Origin: an uncultured Eubacteriales bacterium
GTDB taxonomy: Bacteria; Bacillota; Clostridia; Christensenellales; UBA1242
NCBI GenBank assembly: GCA_900557645.1
Contig: USSZ01000013.1
Span: forward strand, 1 to 27,808
Length of the DNA stretch: 27,808 nucleotides
Direction of reading: 5' to 3'
The first letter of the stretch is position 1, and every line of letters starts with the position of its first letter. Shown piece by piece: positions 1 to 15,200 of this stretch. A program made the position numbers and the translations under genes. The notes below the pieces were generated by a model, which was given only the letters and a program-made list of their open reading frames with translations, searched no databases and was not told the origin of the DNA.

Positions 1-2
1 CT

Positions 3-3000
3 TCTGTGTTATCGGCTTCTGGTGAACAAAAGCCAACCTTAAGTTTATCTCGTGAAAGTGTTGAGATAGAACTGTATTCAGGAGATTTGGATAGTGGTTA
101 TGAAACAGTAACTGCTGAGGTTTTTAATGCAAGTGATACATCTATATCTGTAAGTGCCAATGGATACGAACAGATAGTAAATGTTAATGCACAGCCAACC
201 ACTTCTGGAAAAACTTTGATTACTATCACAGGTCTTCAAGAGGGCTATGCAGAAGTTGTTGTTAGAACTAATCAAGGGAATGCATATAAAACTATAAATG
301 TTGATGTTTATAGTGAAGTAAGTGAGATGTCTCAAAAGGTTGAAGAAGTATCAAAAAAGAAAAATTTTGTAATTAGAGGAACGACGAATACTTTAATTGA
401 AAATAATTTAATTGAATTTAAACCTTCTCAAAATAGTCGAAGAACTATTACTTGGACATTTGAAAATGATACTAATCAAACAATAGGTGCGTCTATTGAT
501 GGAAATATTTTAACAATTAGTGATGAATACACTCAAAATGAAATAATTTTAAAAGCAACTACTGAAAAAGGAATAACCACTCTTATCAATCTTCCAGTAA
601 TTGACAAAATTGAAGCAGATGTTTCTTTTGAGTGGTCTTATAGTGAAAATAGTGAATTTCAACAAATAGATCCAAAACAAAGTTATACAATTGTTCCTAA
701 TGTGCCAACAGATGATTTATATGAAGGGTATATTAGTGTAAATTATGCAGGAGAACTTGATATTACTCCTGTTGTTACAACAAAATCAGGTGCTCAAACT
801 TCTGATGTAACAGTGGTAAGATATGCTGAATATAATGATCGACCATTATTTAAAGTTTATGCCAATAAAGATAAAGTAAATATTAATGGTGATTATATCA
901 TTTATTTTGAAATAGGATATAAAAATTATGATTATTCTATAAATTCTCTTTCTTCTTGCCCAATAAATATCAGTGTTCGAGAAAAAGTTAATGGAATTAC
1001 AATATCTACTGATAATGCAGTTGATATTGAGGGAAGTGAACAAACAATTTACACCGATTATGCAAGCAGTTCTGAAAAAGGTAAGGAGTTTAATGTTTCA
1101 ATTACTCCTACAACTGTAATTGGTGCGACAAATAAATATTCAATTTCAGTGCACAGAGAAAGTGCAGGTGAGGCAATTGCAGAAGGTTGCCCTATAGAAA
1201 TATGGTATAGAGATGCTTTGAATGGTAATATTTGGACTCAAATACCTTTAGTAGAAGATCCTGCAAGTGGTGATTATGTTACTACTGAAAATAATTTGCC
1301 TTCAGTTAATAAAATTTATATCAAGGCTTCAAGCAGTCTTAAAGTTCAATCTTATAGTGGAATTTCTTTGACTTTTACAAGTGAAGATAATAAAAATGTT
1401 TCAACATCTTTTAATGTAAAATTGGTAAGAAGTGTCTCTGTTGAAGACTTTACTTTTGAAGATGCTGATTTTAGAGTTGATAGCAGTAAAGAAACAGGTG
1501 TTACAATAAAAAAGACATTTACACTGAAAGGACAAACAAGTGTTGAAGGTCTATATATTATAAATAATAGTAAATATGTTGATATTAGTGAACCACAAAA
1601 AGTTTCAAACGATGAAAATTCAGTTACATTTGAAATAATCTTAACACTTAAAAAAGAAAGTTATGGTGTAACATCTTTAGATTCATATCAAATTGCACAT
1701 GAAAATGGCTTGGTAAGCGAAGAATTCGATATTGATATTTTCTTGCCTCTTAAAAGTGCAAGTGTAACCGAAGACACAAATAATCTTTCAAATTCTGTTA
1801 CAGATAGAGAATATTCTAATAATATTTATTTATCAAATGGAGAAGTGTATGATGATGAAGCACCTGCAAGTATTAGTAGATTAATGCTTAAAAATGGCTC
1901 TACAACTCCTGTGCTTTATTCTTATAATACTGTAGCAGGACAAAGTGCTATTGCAAACATTTCAGTTTCTTATTATGATTATTCTCAATCAGGTCTTGAC
2001 CTTGCTGCATTCAAAAATTTAATGACAAATCCTGCAGGAATTGCAGAAATTATCAATAAATCAAAAGAAAATGAAGAAAAGGTAAGTGGAGTTGCAAACT
2101 TTACAAACAATAATTCTAATATATTAACTAAAAGTGAAGGATTTACTTATGCTGTTTTATCTTTTACAGGTAAAGGGGTTGATAATGTAGATCAAAATGG
2201 AAATGTTACTCTGATAAGAATTATTTTAATAGAAAGTTATGTAGGCCCAGATGGCTTGAATGTTACTCCAAGTGCAAATAAACAAATTTCTCTTTATGCA
2301 GAAGATACAGTAGCAACTAGAGATGAAGATGAAACTAAAAAGAGAATTACAATTAATTTTAATAATAGTCAAATTACATATTATGATTTAGCAAACTTTG
2401 AATTTGTTTCAACAAGAGAAGATTCAAATGGAAATCCTGTTATGGGAGAGCAAACTATAAGTGGCAACAGCATAACATGGGAAAATGGTCGTTATTCAAT
2501 CACAAATATTTCAATCAATTCAAATTCAATCAGTTTTGATGTGGTGGCTCTTACTACAATGAGTGATCATGCTTTTTATGATGATCTTCTTGTTCATTAT
2601 GTATTAAAAAATGATTCAGGTAAAGTTGTTACTGATATTTACACACCTATTTCTATTACTATTAAAAATGCACAAAGAATTGAAAGTGTAATTTGGGAGA
2701 ATAGTGATGAAGATGGTATATATTTTGAAGTGGGAACGAGCGAACCATATTATATGTTACTTCAAACATCACCAACTAATGCTAAAAATAATAATATGAG
2801 TTATATAATCACAGATGACAATGGTGGTGTAATCACAAACTTTGTAAGTGTCTCAAGTGATTATTCTGCAAATACTTTGGCTGTAAATTTGTCTAAAAGT
2901 ATTAATGAAGGAATGTCTGGATATATTTATGTATTGCCTGAAGATGCAATTTATAATAATTCAGTTAAATATTATTTTATGGATGGCGATAGGGAAAAGT

Positions 3001-3221
3001 CAGGCTCAGTAGCAGTTTCAGAACTTGGGTTAATTAAAGATAGCACAACAAGACAAACATGGTTTGAATTTTTAACAACAGAGGCTTATTTCAAATCTAT
3101 CACAAGTGCAGACAATGAAAAAAATGTAAGTTTTGCAGATGTTTTACTTAAAGTAAAAGTTACTGCTGCAGATGGAAAAAGTTTCGATTATGCATATAGA
3201 ATTTATGATGTAAATGGTTTT
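3..3221 (+). other. N-terminal Ig-like (BIG2-type) domain region of the giant protein
   Basis: This stretch encodes about 1,070 residues of alternating beta strands. The first unit (about residues 10-105) looks like a bacterial Ig-like group 2 domain: a strand ending LSRESVEIEL, then a GYETVTAEVFNA segment, an ITGLQEGYAEVVV core, and a closing V-x-V-Y strand. Later units are more degenerate, and I cannot place every boundary by eye. Such domains usually act as spacers that project a functional tip from the cell surface. No catalytic motif is visible. Confidence 0.6.
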
Positions 3222-6200
3222 GTTAAGATGAAAGCAGACTTATATTATACTATAATGAATAGTCTTGACTTAACAAATGTTGATAGAAGTGCTGAAGAAT
3301 TTAGAACTTCATTTAGTGGTGGTTTACAAGGATATAATAGTGATATAACAATTAATTTTAGTGGAAATAACTTCACACAAACACTTACAGAAAGTGCTAC
3401 AATAAGAAATATTAAATTTTCAGGTAATGTTTCTGAAGGAAATGGTTTTGTTGTAGATACTAATAATGGAACTATATCTAATGTAACAGTTGATGTAAAT
3501 GATAGATATGCAAGCACATTAATTGTTAAATCTGGAGAAAATGCAGGAGGAATTGCAGGACTTAACAATTCATTGATTGAAAATTGTAGTGTTCTAGGAC
3601 TGACTATAGATGCTTCAATAAGTGGAAGTAAAGTTGGAGGAATCGCAGGACAAAATACTGGAACAATTAGAGAAGGCGTTGTAGAATTTTATAATTTAAT
3701 TAATAAAGATTCTACAGGAGAAGAAGATAAATATGCACCAAATACATTTACAGGTGTTACAGTTGGTGGTCTTGTTGGAAAAATTCTCAATAACTCAATA
3801 ATTGAAAAATCTTATGTTTATGACTATAATCTTGCAAGCAGTGATGATAGAGTTTTAATTGGTTATTCAGGAAGTATAGAAGTAGGTAATTTTGCTGGTA
3901 TTGTTGCTGAAGATGCAGACCCTGCAGTAACAAAAATAGATTATTCTTTTGCTGTTTTAAATGATGGCACTCCATATAGTGGTTACTTAAATGAAACAAC
4001 TAAAGTAACTATAACTAATTCATATATTGGATATTATGGAATGGAAGGCTATGATGTTACATATTTGCCTGATGATATTCAAATTAATGACAACTATGTT
4101 GAAAATGGTGAAGAAGGTTTCTTAAACTATGTAAACAATGGGAATGCACACTTAAAAGATTTATATCAAGATGAAAAAGTTTCTGATGTTTCTTCTTATA
4201 GTATAAAAACAACAGATACAAGCACTACAAATGGTTATTATAAATCTATAGAAGTAAGTTCTGATAAAGGTATATTATTTAATTATAATCTAGAAGATAA
4301 TCCTAATGATTTAACTTCTAGTGAACAAAATGATTTGAATGAACTTAATACAATAAGTCTTTCAGAACTTGTTGGAGTAAGTGATATCAGTAGAAATATT
4401 ATTGTTTCATCATCTTCTTCAAATATTTTAAAAATTGTTGGTAGTGATATAATTATAAACAAAACAGGAAATGTAATTTTAACATTGTCTTCAAAACAAG
4501 ATGTAAGTCAATATAAAGAAATTTATGTTAAAGTAATTTATGCAATGTCTGATGTTATTGTTTCTTGGACAGATGCATCTGGTTATACAAATATTGTAGA
4601 AGACGATTCTTTGTCATACCTTCAAAAAACAAAAACTAGAGATTATATTGTGGGATATGATAAAACAACAGTTGTTCTTGGAAACACAGCACAAAGATAT
4701 GATTTAACTTTAAATGAAAATATAAATATGACAGTTAATCTTTCTGGTCTTACAGAAAGTGGACAATCTTTAGTAAGTTATCAAAAAATCAGTAATGAAG
4801 TATTCAAATTTACTGCAAATGATAGTTCAGTTGATACAGATGTTAGTTTAACGCCTGTAGTATTTGAAAAACAAGATGCAATAGAGCCAGGTGAAGACGA
4901 AGAACTTACTGAAGATCAAGAGATTGAAAACATTTTTAGATCTGAAGAATATCAAAAAGCAATAAATGAAATTTTTGAGAGAAACTTTAAAATATCTCCT
5001 ACTGATGGAGTAATTACTTTTGCTTTGTCTGGAGAAAATCTTCCAATAACTCCTTCTACAAATGGGACTGTTCGTGTTCAAATTGAAACAACAGAAAAAG
5101 ATGACTATATAATTCCACAAATTAGATATAATAATGAGGAATTAAAAATTGAGACAAACTATAATTTATATAGTTATATATTACCAAAAGATGAGCAAAC
5201 TAATAGCCCTATAATAGATGCGAGAGTTTCATTGGTTTCAAGTAATTTTGATGATCAAACGGGTGTTTATACTTATATTTATGAAGTAAACTTTGCTGTA
5301 AATAATAATTATAAAAACAAAATATCAGATGATTTTGTCTTTGATGTTTCATTTGTCAGTCATAGTGGAAATGATAGCAGAGATAATGATAATGGTAATT
5401 TTGAATTAACTATTACAAAACAAAAATTTACGAATGTTGATATAAGTAATTTAAGAATAACAAATTCTTATTATGCAAAAGATGGAGAAGAGTATATAAC
5501 TGTTCATGAAACAGGAAGTAAAACAGGAGTTTTAGCACCAGGAAATAGTTCAGTGCTTCAAATAAATATTAACCCTTCTTTTGCTTATTATGATTACATG
5601 GATATCTCTTACAGTGGAGCGACAGTGTCTAATGCTGTAAATGTTGAACTTGTAAAACCTTATAATGGCAGTGATGACAAGTTTGTAAGGGCAAGTGATT
5701 CAAATGTTCAAACTGTTGGTTCTGCATTAAGATTTACTCCAACAGCAGAAGAAAAAGATTTAGGCATAATTTACTTTAAATTATGGATTAATTCAACAGT
5801 TAATAGTGATAGCACTATTAAATTTACTGTAAGATTCTATGAGAGTGAAGGTGAACAAATAACTTATGTAAATTATTATTTATCAATAAGTTATCTTAAA
5901 GAACCTACAATTACTATAGATGGAAAAGATACTGCTTATATTGCTAAAGGTTCACAAGCAAATATTGAGATAACCGTTCTTGCAGATCAAACAGTTGAGT
6001 CTCCAATTGTTGTTGGTGATGAAGTTACAGGAATTAATATTTCTTCTTTAAGTGAACCTGTTGTTGATGAAATTAGAGGAACAAAAACTTATACAGCAAC
6101 ATTATCAGCAAGTGTTCTTGCAAGTGTGGCAGAGAGTGCAAATGATACATTCTATGTTCAAGCAACTGTAAATAGGGATTTGAATGGTATTACAGAATCT

Positions 6201-9200
6201 AAAACAACTACTGCAACAGCAATAATTGTAGATTTCAAACTTGATACTGATAATATCGAAATTGCAAATTCAGAAGATAATCAAGTTGATGTATGGCTTG
6301 GCGTTCCAAAAACATTTGATGTAAGTTATAATTTAATTCCTGAAGAATATCAATATGATGCAAGTGATGAAGAAAGCAGCAACATTGTAAAAGAATTAAA
6401 TGCAAAAAGAAATAGTTTTATTACAAAACAATATTATCCAACTGATGCAACTGAAGCAGAAAATGCAAATTATTTAATCAACTATATCTATACTTCTGAC
6501 AATAAAACTCCAGAAGCACAAACTTTAGTTGATAGGCTTTTCTATGTGATTAATGGAAATGAACTTGTTCATGTAAATGATCCATCAGTTAAAGAAAATA
6601 GTCCTGTTGAGTTTAAACAAGATGGTGATGATGTTATTGTTACTGGAAAAACTATGGGTGCAACAGTAGAGGTCGTTCTTAAAACTTATATTTCTGCTGG
6701 TGGTTTAACTGCAGAATATGATACTCATTTTACAATAACGGTAGATGCTTATTCTGATCCTGATTTACCTTTAACAATTTCTAATGCATCAGAATTTAAG
6801 AATTTAAATCCTGAAAATTATGATGAAATAAAAGCAAATGATTATATTTTGACAAATGATATTGTTCTTGAAAATTACACTCCATTTGATTCTTCAATGA
6901 TAAGAAGTTTAGATGGAAATGGCTATACAATTTTTATTAAGAATTTTAACGTTGAACCAGAAGAAACTTCAGCATTGAATTTAGCACTATTCAATACTGT
7001 TACAGAAGATACAACTCTTAAAAATGTTCGAGTTAATATGTATAATGGTGGACAACTTACTATTGATATTTCAACTTATACAACGATAAATATTGCAGGT
7101 ATTGCTATTACAAACAAAGGCACAATAACAAATAGTGAAGTTGTTGCATTCTATTGTGAAGAAAAGAAAATGGGAGATGTCCTTTTAGTAGATTCTTGTG
7201 CTTTACACAATAATCCTGTAGGAATAAATGTAAAATATGTTCGAGGAAAGAACACTACTGAAGAAGTTTATTTAACTCAAAATTCAAAATGGACATCTAA
7301 TATTGCTGGATTTGTTTTAAATAATGATGGAAGCATTACAAACTCTAGAGTAGGTGGTGATTCTATTACAATTATAGATAGTGAAAAATTAATTGATGAT
7401 ACTCCAACAGGTTATACTTATGCCTCTACTCAAGAATTAGAAACATTCAATATTATTGGACAAGGAAATATGGCAGGCTTCGTTTTATCAAATGCAGGTG
7501 CTATTGCATCATCATTTGTAAAACAACTTGATATGGAAAACAAATCAGAAGCAACAAGTTTTTATACTTCAGGTTTTGTAGGAACAAACACAAATTCAAT
7601 TATCACAAGTTATGTTGAAGGTGTTGACACTCCTTCTACTGTTCCTGCAGAAGATCGTTCAGTTTATGCTAAAGAAGGTTCATCAATAAAATCAAAACTT
7701 GGGTATATTGCTGGTTTTATTTATACAAATAGTGGAAATATTAAAGATTCTTACTCTAACATACTTATATCTAATTCAACAGATACAAGTAGGGTTTATC
7801 TTGCTTCAGGTTTTGTATATATTAATAGAGGTGTTCTTGAAAATTGTTATTCAGCATCTCAAATTACAAATTCTAAATTTACACAAATGAACTTCTCTGG
7901 TGTTGATAATGAAGGTAATTTGCTGGCTGAAGGCACATATATAAATTGTTATTTCTTCAATAAAGATTATGAATCTTTTGAAGATACAAATGATACCACA
8001 ACCGAATCTCAATTTGGAACTGGTGCATTAATGGTAACAAACCCATCAGATGTATCAAATTTCTATGGTTTTGCAATTGCAGATGGTGAAAATGATGGAA
8101 TATGGAGAAAAGAGGCTGTTGGAACTATAACTGAAAAGGGTGAAACAGTAACGAAGTATTCAATTACTTTAATCGAAACTAATAATATTTCACATTCACA
8201 TAGATATACACTTTATATTGACGAAAATTCTGATTATGAAGGTATTGTAGGTGAAAATGAACAAGGTAAATATATTCTTCCTTATTCAACATTGCAATTC
8301 ATTGAAACGGGACTTGAAATAGATACATCTTTAGGAACTAAATCAAATCCTATAATAGTTGCTGATTATCAAGATTTTGTTGAAGTTACTGGGACATCAA
8401 CATCAACAAATATTAGTAAATATTATGATGATGAAATGGTTTGGGGAACATATCGTTTAGTAAATGACATAGACTTATCTCAACTTGTATCAAGTGATAA
8501 ATCTGTTGTATTACCATCAACAATGAAAGCATTTGCTGGAACAATTTATGGTAATGGTTTTGAAATCTCTGGGATTTCAATAACTTCTGATACAACAAGA
8601 GTCGCATTTGGTTTATTTGCTTCTATAGAAGGAAGACGAGGATCTACACCAATAATAACAAATCTAGATATAACATTAAATCAAGTTGTTGCTGGTGATG
8701 TTGTTATGGTAGGTGGTCTTGCAGGATATATTAAAGACGCAATAATAGTAAATATAGATATATCATTTAATGATAATTCTAAGGTTACAGGATTAAGTTT
8801 TGTCGGAGGAGTTGCAGGTCTTGCGTTTGGAAATAATATTTTGAAAAATATTACAATAACAAATCCAACTGTTACAGCAGATAGATATTCTTATGTTTCA
8901 GAAGGAGATTATTTGACAACTACTAGTCTTTCTACATTCAGAACAGGACTTAAAAATGATTTGAATTATGGTGCTTCTGTTGATTCTATAACTATTAAAA
9001 ATATGCAAAACTATTCTTATGCAGGTTCTGTAATAGGATATGTTGATAATTATGTTGTTGAAAGCACAGAATTTAACATAAATCAATCTGATACATATTC
9101 AATTAATAATATAAGAGTTTCGGGTATAGTTAATGTTCAAGCACAGGTTGTTGGTGGAATATTTGGTTTAACTGGATATCAAACAAATGTTCGAGACGTA

Positions 9201-12200
9201 GGAATCACAATAGACGGAAATAGTTCAAACAATTCTTCTCATATCATCTCAACTAAATATTTTGCAGGTGGTGTTGTTGGACAATCATTTGGCTCGCTTA
9301 GTAGAGTTTTTGCAGTTCATAATGAAAATACTCAAAATGAAATAGAAAACAATATGGGATATTTCTATCAAGGTAATACACAAATGGAAAGAGGTATTCT
9401 TGATCTCTTTGTTATTGCAGATGAGGAATATTCTCAAGAATATATTGGTGGTATTGCAGGATATGTAGGTAGTGGTAAACTTGAAATTTCATATTCAAAA
9501 TTGAATGTTACTTCTACTACTGCTAAATATGCTGGTGGACTTATTGGTGGTATGGAATTGATGGATACTAAATCATATCAAGCCGACACCGACATGGCGG
9601 CAGAACCATCATATACTAAATATTTCATAAATGAAGCATATGCAACTGGAGATATTAGAGGTAGTGTTCGTGCTGGTGGTTTAATAGGTGCAATAGAAGG
9701 AGAAGGAAGTAGGGTATCACTTCTTTCAGTAAATGCATTTAACTATTTCACAACGTATAATTATGAAACTCAAGAATATGGTAATATTACAACGGAAGGA
9801 AATGCTTCAAATAATTATAAAGTTAATTCTATAGTTGGAGATTTTATAGACTCAGAAGACAATATTGCTGCTGGAGATGAATATCCTAGTTATATTGTAT
9901 TTATGCAAGCAAAAGAAGAAGTTAGCGATGGTGGAACTGGAGAAGGTGGAGTTACTAATGTATATATTCCATCGGTATCATACTATCAATATTACGAATT
10001 TAATGGCTTTGAAACACGACTAAATGTGTTTAATGGATATCAAGCAGATAATGAGCAATTATCACCTAATTATTTATATGCAATTGCATCACCAAGTTTA
10101 TATAATGATGCTCAAACTGGTCATACATATACTCAAGAGGGTTTCTTGAATTCAGGAGCATGGTCAACAGCAAATTGGGTTCATCCATCGGAAGATTTGT
10201 TCCCAGGAATAAGATATCAGAGATCAACTGACGTACTTTATCTTGATTATTATAACGTAAAAGAAATTTTTGCGAAAATGTCAAATGGAGGAACTTATAC
10301 AGTCATTGTAAGAGGACTTGAAAGTGAAAATGCAGAAGGTGTTTATAAAGATATAAATTTAGCAGATATAAAAGAGTTGTATAACTATAATGATGAAGAT
10401 TTAATTATAACAGGGTTCAAAGGTCGTCTTATTGGTGGACAAGGATATAAAAACGAGAAAGGTGAAGATGTCAAAATTATAGCCGAAAATAATTTCATAA
10501 AAAGTGTGGGACAAGGTTTTTCGTTAGAAGATTTAACCATTGAATTTACTGGATCAGAGGACGAAAATTTAATGTTAAAGGACGACGGACAGGGAAACGC
10601 TGGTTTGTTAATTCAAAGTGCTTTAAATGAAGTAAATATATCTAATGTAACTTTAGATATTAAAAAGCCTATTTTTGCAGACTTGGAAAAGTTAACAAAT
10701 AATGATGTGATAAAATTAGGCTTAATTGCCCCTACTATTACTAGTTCATCAATTACAAATTTAAATATAAAATTTGATAGTTCATCAAATTCTCTATTAA
10801 ATATTAAAGGCACCACTAACGCAGGAGAAACTAAAAAAGATCTTTATGCAGGTATAATAACAGGAGAACTATCTCAAGAAAGCCCAATTTCTATTATGCA
10901 GGTAGATGGTATCAAATTAGAAATAAGTGGTAATTTATTGGCTTTAGAAAACACTGATTTTAATAATTACTATTTAGGTGGATATTTTGGGAAAACTACA
11001 AAAGGAGTAGATGCTCAAGCCTTACGTTTAACAATTACAGATATAATTAAAAATTCTAGTCAATTAGAAAATGATTATAGTAGTATATTATTATCTGGTG
11101 TAAAACAAACTAATAGCAATATTGGAGATGGTTTATATTTAGGAGGATATATTGGTAAAGTTGATGGATTAGATATTCTTGGAACATTTGAAGAGAAAAC
11201 CATAAATGTCAAATTAAACTATTGGATTAATAATTCTACTATTGATAATTTATATTCAGGATTAGTTTTAGGTGCAAAAGATACAAGTTCAAAATTAGAT
11301 TTTAAAGGTCAAACATCTACTATTGATGGTGGTTTATATGTTGATTCAAATGTAAAATTGAAAAATCTTATTTCTGGTGGAATTGTTGGATACAATACAG
11401 GTAGTGCATTTAACATATCGGATATTAATAGAATTAATTTTGAAATAGCACAAAAAAATTCTGCACAAAGCAATACTAATTTACCTACTTTAAATAAAAA
11501 TAGTTTTGTTGATTATAATACAGAAGATTATAATAATAGTGCTGTAAAAATAGGATATAGTGGTCAAGTAGGGAGTGCAAATGTAGGTGTTGTTGTTGGT
11601 CAAAGTAATGCACAATTATCATTTACGGGTATTAATTCTGGAACATATTTAAATCCTGAACAAACTACAAATGCAAATGATTCTTCTAAATCTATTAGAT
11701 TAAAACGAGGCTCTAACGATACCAAGATTAATATTGGTTCTGTTGTTGGCTTGTTTGATATGGCAACTCAATTTGATAATGCTTTAAACATTAGTGGAAA
11801 TATTATTTCTAATTCAAATTACTTACTTTTAACTGATGCTAATGTAAAAGATACCCAAGAAGATTTACATACAACAAATGTAGGTGGTATTGTAGGTTCT
11901 ATACAAAATTCTCAAGGTATTAATGCTACAATAAATGGTAATACAGCAAAAGGTTCAAAAATTAGATATGATGGTGGTGTGTTTTCAGATATTGAAAGTA
12001 TTAATTTTGGTGGAATTGTAGGATTTATTTTAACTGGTGAAGATGGTAACGGAAAGATTTCGATAAATAATACTTCTTTTGGTGGAGTTCTTAAAGTTTT
12101 TGGAGAAAATAGTAATGAGTCTTCAATTGTAGCAGGTGGAACAATTGGAAATGATTCAAGTATGGCAACACTAGAAATATCAAAAAATTATAATTATGGA

Positions 12201-15200
12201 GATGTTTTTGTTCAATATGGTGACAAATTAAGAAGTTTGAGTGAATATTGTTTTGGTGGTCTCGTAGGAGAATTAAGTGAAAAATCATACTCAGGAGTTA
12301 AAGATAATTATTCTATAGTAACTTCTCATAATTCAAAATACAGTAGTTATACTGTAAATACAGCACATGCATTGTTTGGTCAAGGGGAGCCAAAAGATGT
12401 CGTTTCTAATTCTAATTTTTATAATCATCAGGTAGCATTATTAACAGATGATAATGGAAGAGATGCAGGTTATTATTCAAGTTATGGTAGTTCTACTTAT
12501 GGATATGGAGAAGAGTCTTCTACTGATACTATTCTAATTGATACAATTACTGAAAATGTAATATCAGATAGTAGTTCAGGAACAAAATTAAATCCTATTA
12601 TTTTGTCATCTAATGATAGTAAAACTGGTATTATTTTAAATTCAAATAATATGATAAATGGAATGACTTATTATGTTATTGGTCCTAATACTGATGATTC
12701 AAGTAATAGTTTTGTAAATACAACAATTACTGGAGAAAACAACAAAGTGTTAAGTAATGTTGCCATTATTGGTGAGGGAAGAACTATATCATACGAATTA
12801 AATGATTCTAAAGAATCAATGAAATATGCTTTTATTGATAAGTTGTCTGGATATTCATTTGTTTCTGGTGTAGTATTAGATGTTGATATAATGGTTGATG
12901 ATGCAGTTGAAAAAGTAGTTGAAGAAGAGGAGGAACAAACAAAGTATTATGCAGGACTTGTGAGTGAACTTTCTGGACAGGCAACTGTATATGCATCACA
13001 AGTAAAAGGTACAATAGATGTAGGAAGTTATATTGAGAAAAAAGATGGTACCCAAGAAACATCAAGTGTTTCATCTCATAAAGTAAATGTTTCTGGTCTT
13101 GTAGGTCTTATGACTGGAGGGAAAATCTTTGATTGTTCAACTGCAGTAGATATAACTTATAGAGCAAAAGAAAATGGAAATATTTATGGAATTACTGCAT
13201 TAAAAAATATAAACAATGTAGATTCAATAGCAGATAAGTTGATTGATAACACATATGCAACGGGTTCATTAGTAACTTACATTGATACTAATATGTATGC
13301 ATTTACAAATGGTGCTTCAAATGCTATAATTCAAAATTCCTATACAATTACTAAACTTGATTGGAGTGATTATACAAGAGAAAGTAATATTCCAAACAAT
13401 TCTACAATTTTCTCTACATTTGGAATTAAAGATGACACAATAACCAATTATACATTAAACAAAGTATATTATGATAAAAATGCATTGAATGTAAATATTG
13501 ATACAAAGGCTACAACGAAAGAATATATTGTTGAAGGCATAACAATATTTACTAACTTAGAAAAATATGAAAATATCAATGTAACTGATGATTTTTATAA
13601 TATTTCTAAAAACAATATTTTAACAGAAGAAGATAAATGGATAAGATTATATAACTTTAATTATAATTATCCAACATTAAAATATGGGTATATGAAAGTT
13701 TCATCTTATGCTATGTTAAATGAAGAATCAAGAGGGTCTAATAATAGTGATGAATATGATTATTATATAGTTGAAGGGTCTTATACGAGATTATCAAATA
13801 ATTCATCTCCAGACACTACAGATGAAAATAAAGAAAAATTCTTTATGATTCCTAATGCTGGAGTTTTGAAGAATATTGAAAAGATTGGTTTAGATAAGAA
13901 TTATATATTACTCTATGATATTGACTTAAATAATACTGACTTTGGTTCAAATACTTTAGGTGATTTTAAAGGGAAATTTGATGGACAAGAAAAAACAATA
14001 ACCGGATTAACAAATAGTTTATTTGATAAAGTTGGTGTAACAGATACAGTAACACCAGATAAACAAAAAGAAGTTTATGTAAGAAATCTTAGATTGACTG
14101 AAGCTGATTTAAAAAATGGTAGTGGAATCCTTGCTAAAGAAATCATAGGAAATGATTTATATAATGTAACAATTTCTAATATGACTTTATCTGGAACTAT
14201 AACAGATACAGACTCTGACCAAAATGATAATAACGAAGATCATGGAGCATTATCTAATAGGCTTACTCATGCATCAATTAATACAATAACTAATATGACA
14301 ACAATAACAATTACAAAGAAAACTGCAATAACAAAAGTAGGTGGATTAGTTGGTTTTATGAATGGTGGAGAAATTCAGTTCTCTGGAAACTATGGGCCTA
14401 TCAACGTTGAGATTAATAATGCGGGAACTTTAAGTTATGTTGGTGGACTTGTTGGTATTGTTGGCTCTAATATTGAAGGAGAAGAAGGTGTTGATGAAGA
14501 TACAGAAAACATTATCAAGAATAGTTATAATGCAACATCTGTTATAAATGGTTATGAAATATCTTTATCACAAGGTAAGTCAGCTTTCTATGTAACAGGT
14601 GGATTAGTAGGATATAATAATCAAAATATTTCTATTACACAAAGTTATAATTCTGGAATGATAAAATCAGGTAATAAATCAAATATTAAGGATAAAAATA
14701 ATGCGACAACTGGTTCATATGCAGGTGGTATTTTAGGACTTGATGAAATGAAAGCGACTATTGATTATTGTTATAATGAAGGCACAGTAGAAGCATTAGG
14801 AAAGAATCCTGAGTATAAGTGGGCATGGGAAGAAAACGTAGAATATGTTGATGGAAATGGAAATCAACAAACTTCAGAATTAGCATTAACACTTAGAATC
14901 AGTGATGCTGTTCCAAGAAATGTTTGGGCTTATGGTATTGGTTATTTGAATGGAGAAAATAGTTCAATAAAAAATAGTCAAGTAAGATTAACAAATTCTT
15001 CAGATAATTCAACAATTAATAATAATGGTTCTGCAGTAAGTGAAAATACTTTATTAAATTGTTGGGATTGGGAGGATATCAAGCAGGATTGTACTACTAA
15101 AGATTATTCAACTATAGGGAGATATGTTAAAATATATAGTGCTCTAGTTTATTGGTGGGGAGAAGCTCATTACAAGAAATTAAATATACACATTTCGCCA

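Noticed and set aside
3245..3568. 107-codon minus-strand frame inside the giant gene
   Set aside because: It is antisense to the first beta-helix, has low-complexity hydrophobic content and no ribosome site or family match. Other minus-strand frames in 78-15309 were judged the same way.
7699..7890. 63-codon plus-strand frame inside the giant gene
   Set aside because: It is an out-of-frame shadow of GLUG cluster 2, rich in Ile and Leu, without a ribosome site.
3222..15138. CRISPR array or satellite-like DNA repeats in the repeat-rich part of the giant gene
   Set aside because: The repeats exist at protein level only; codons differ between units and spacing is irregular.
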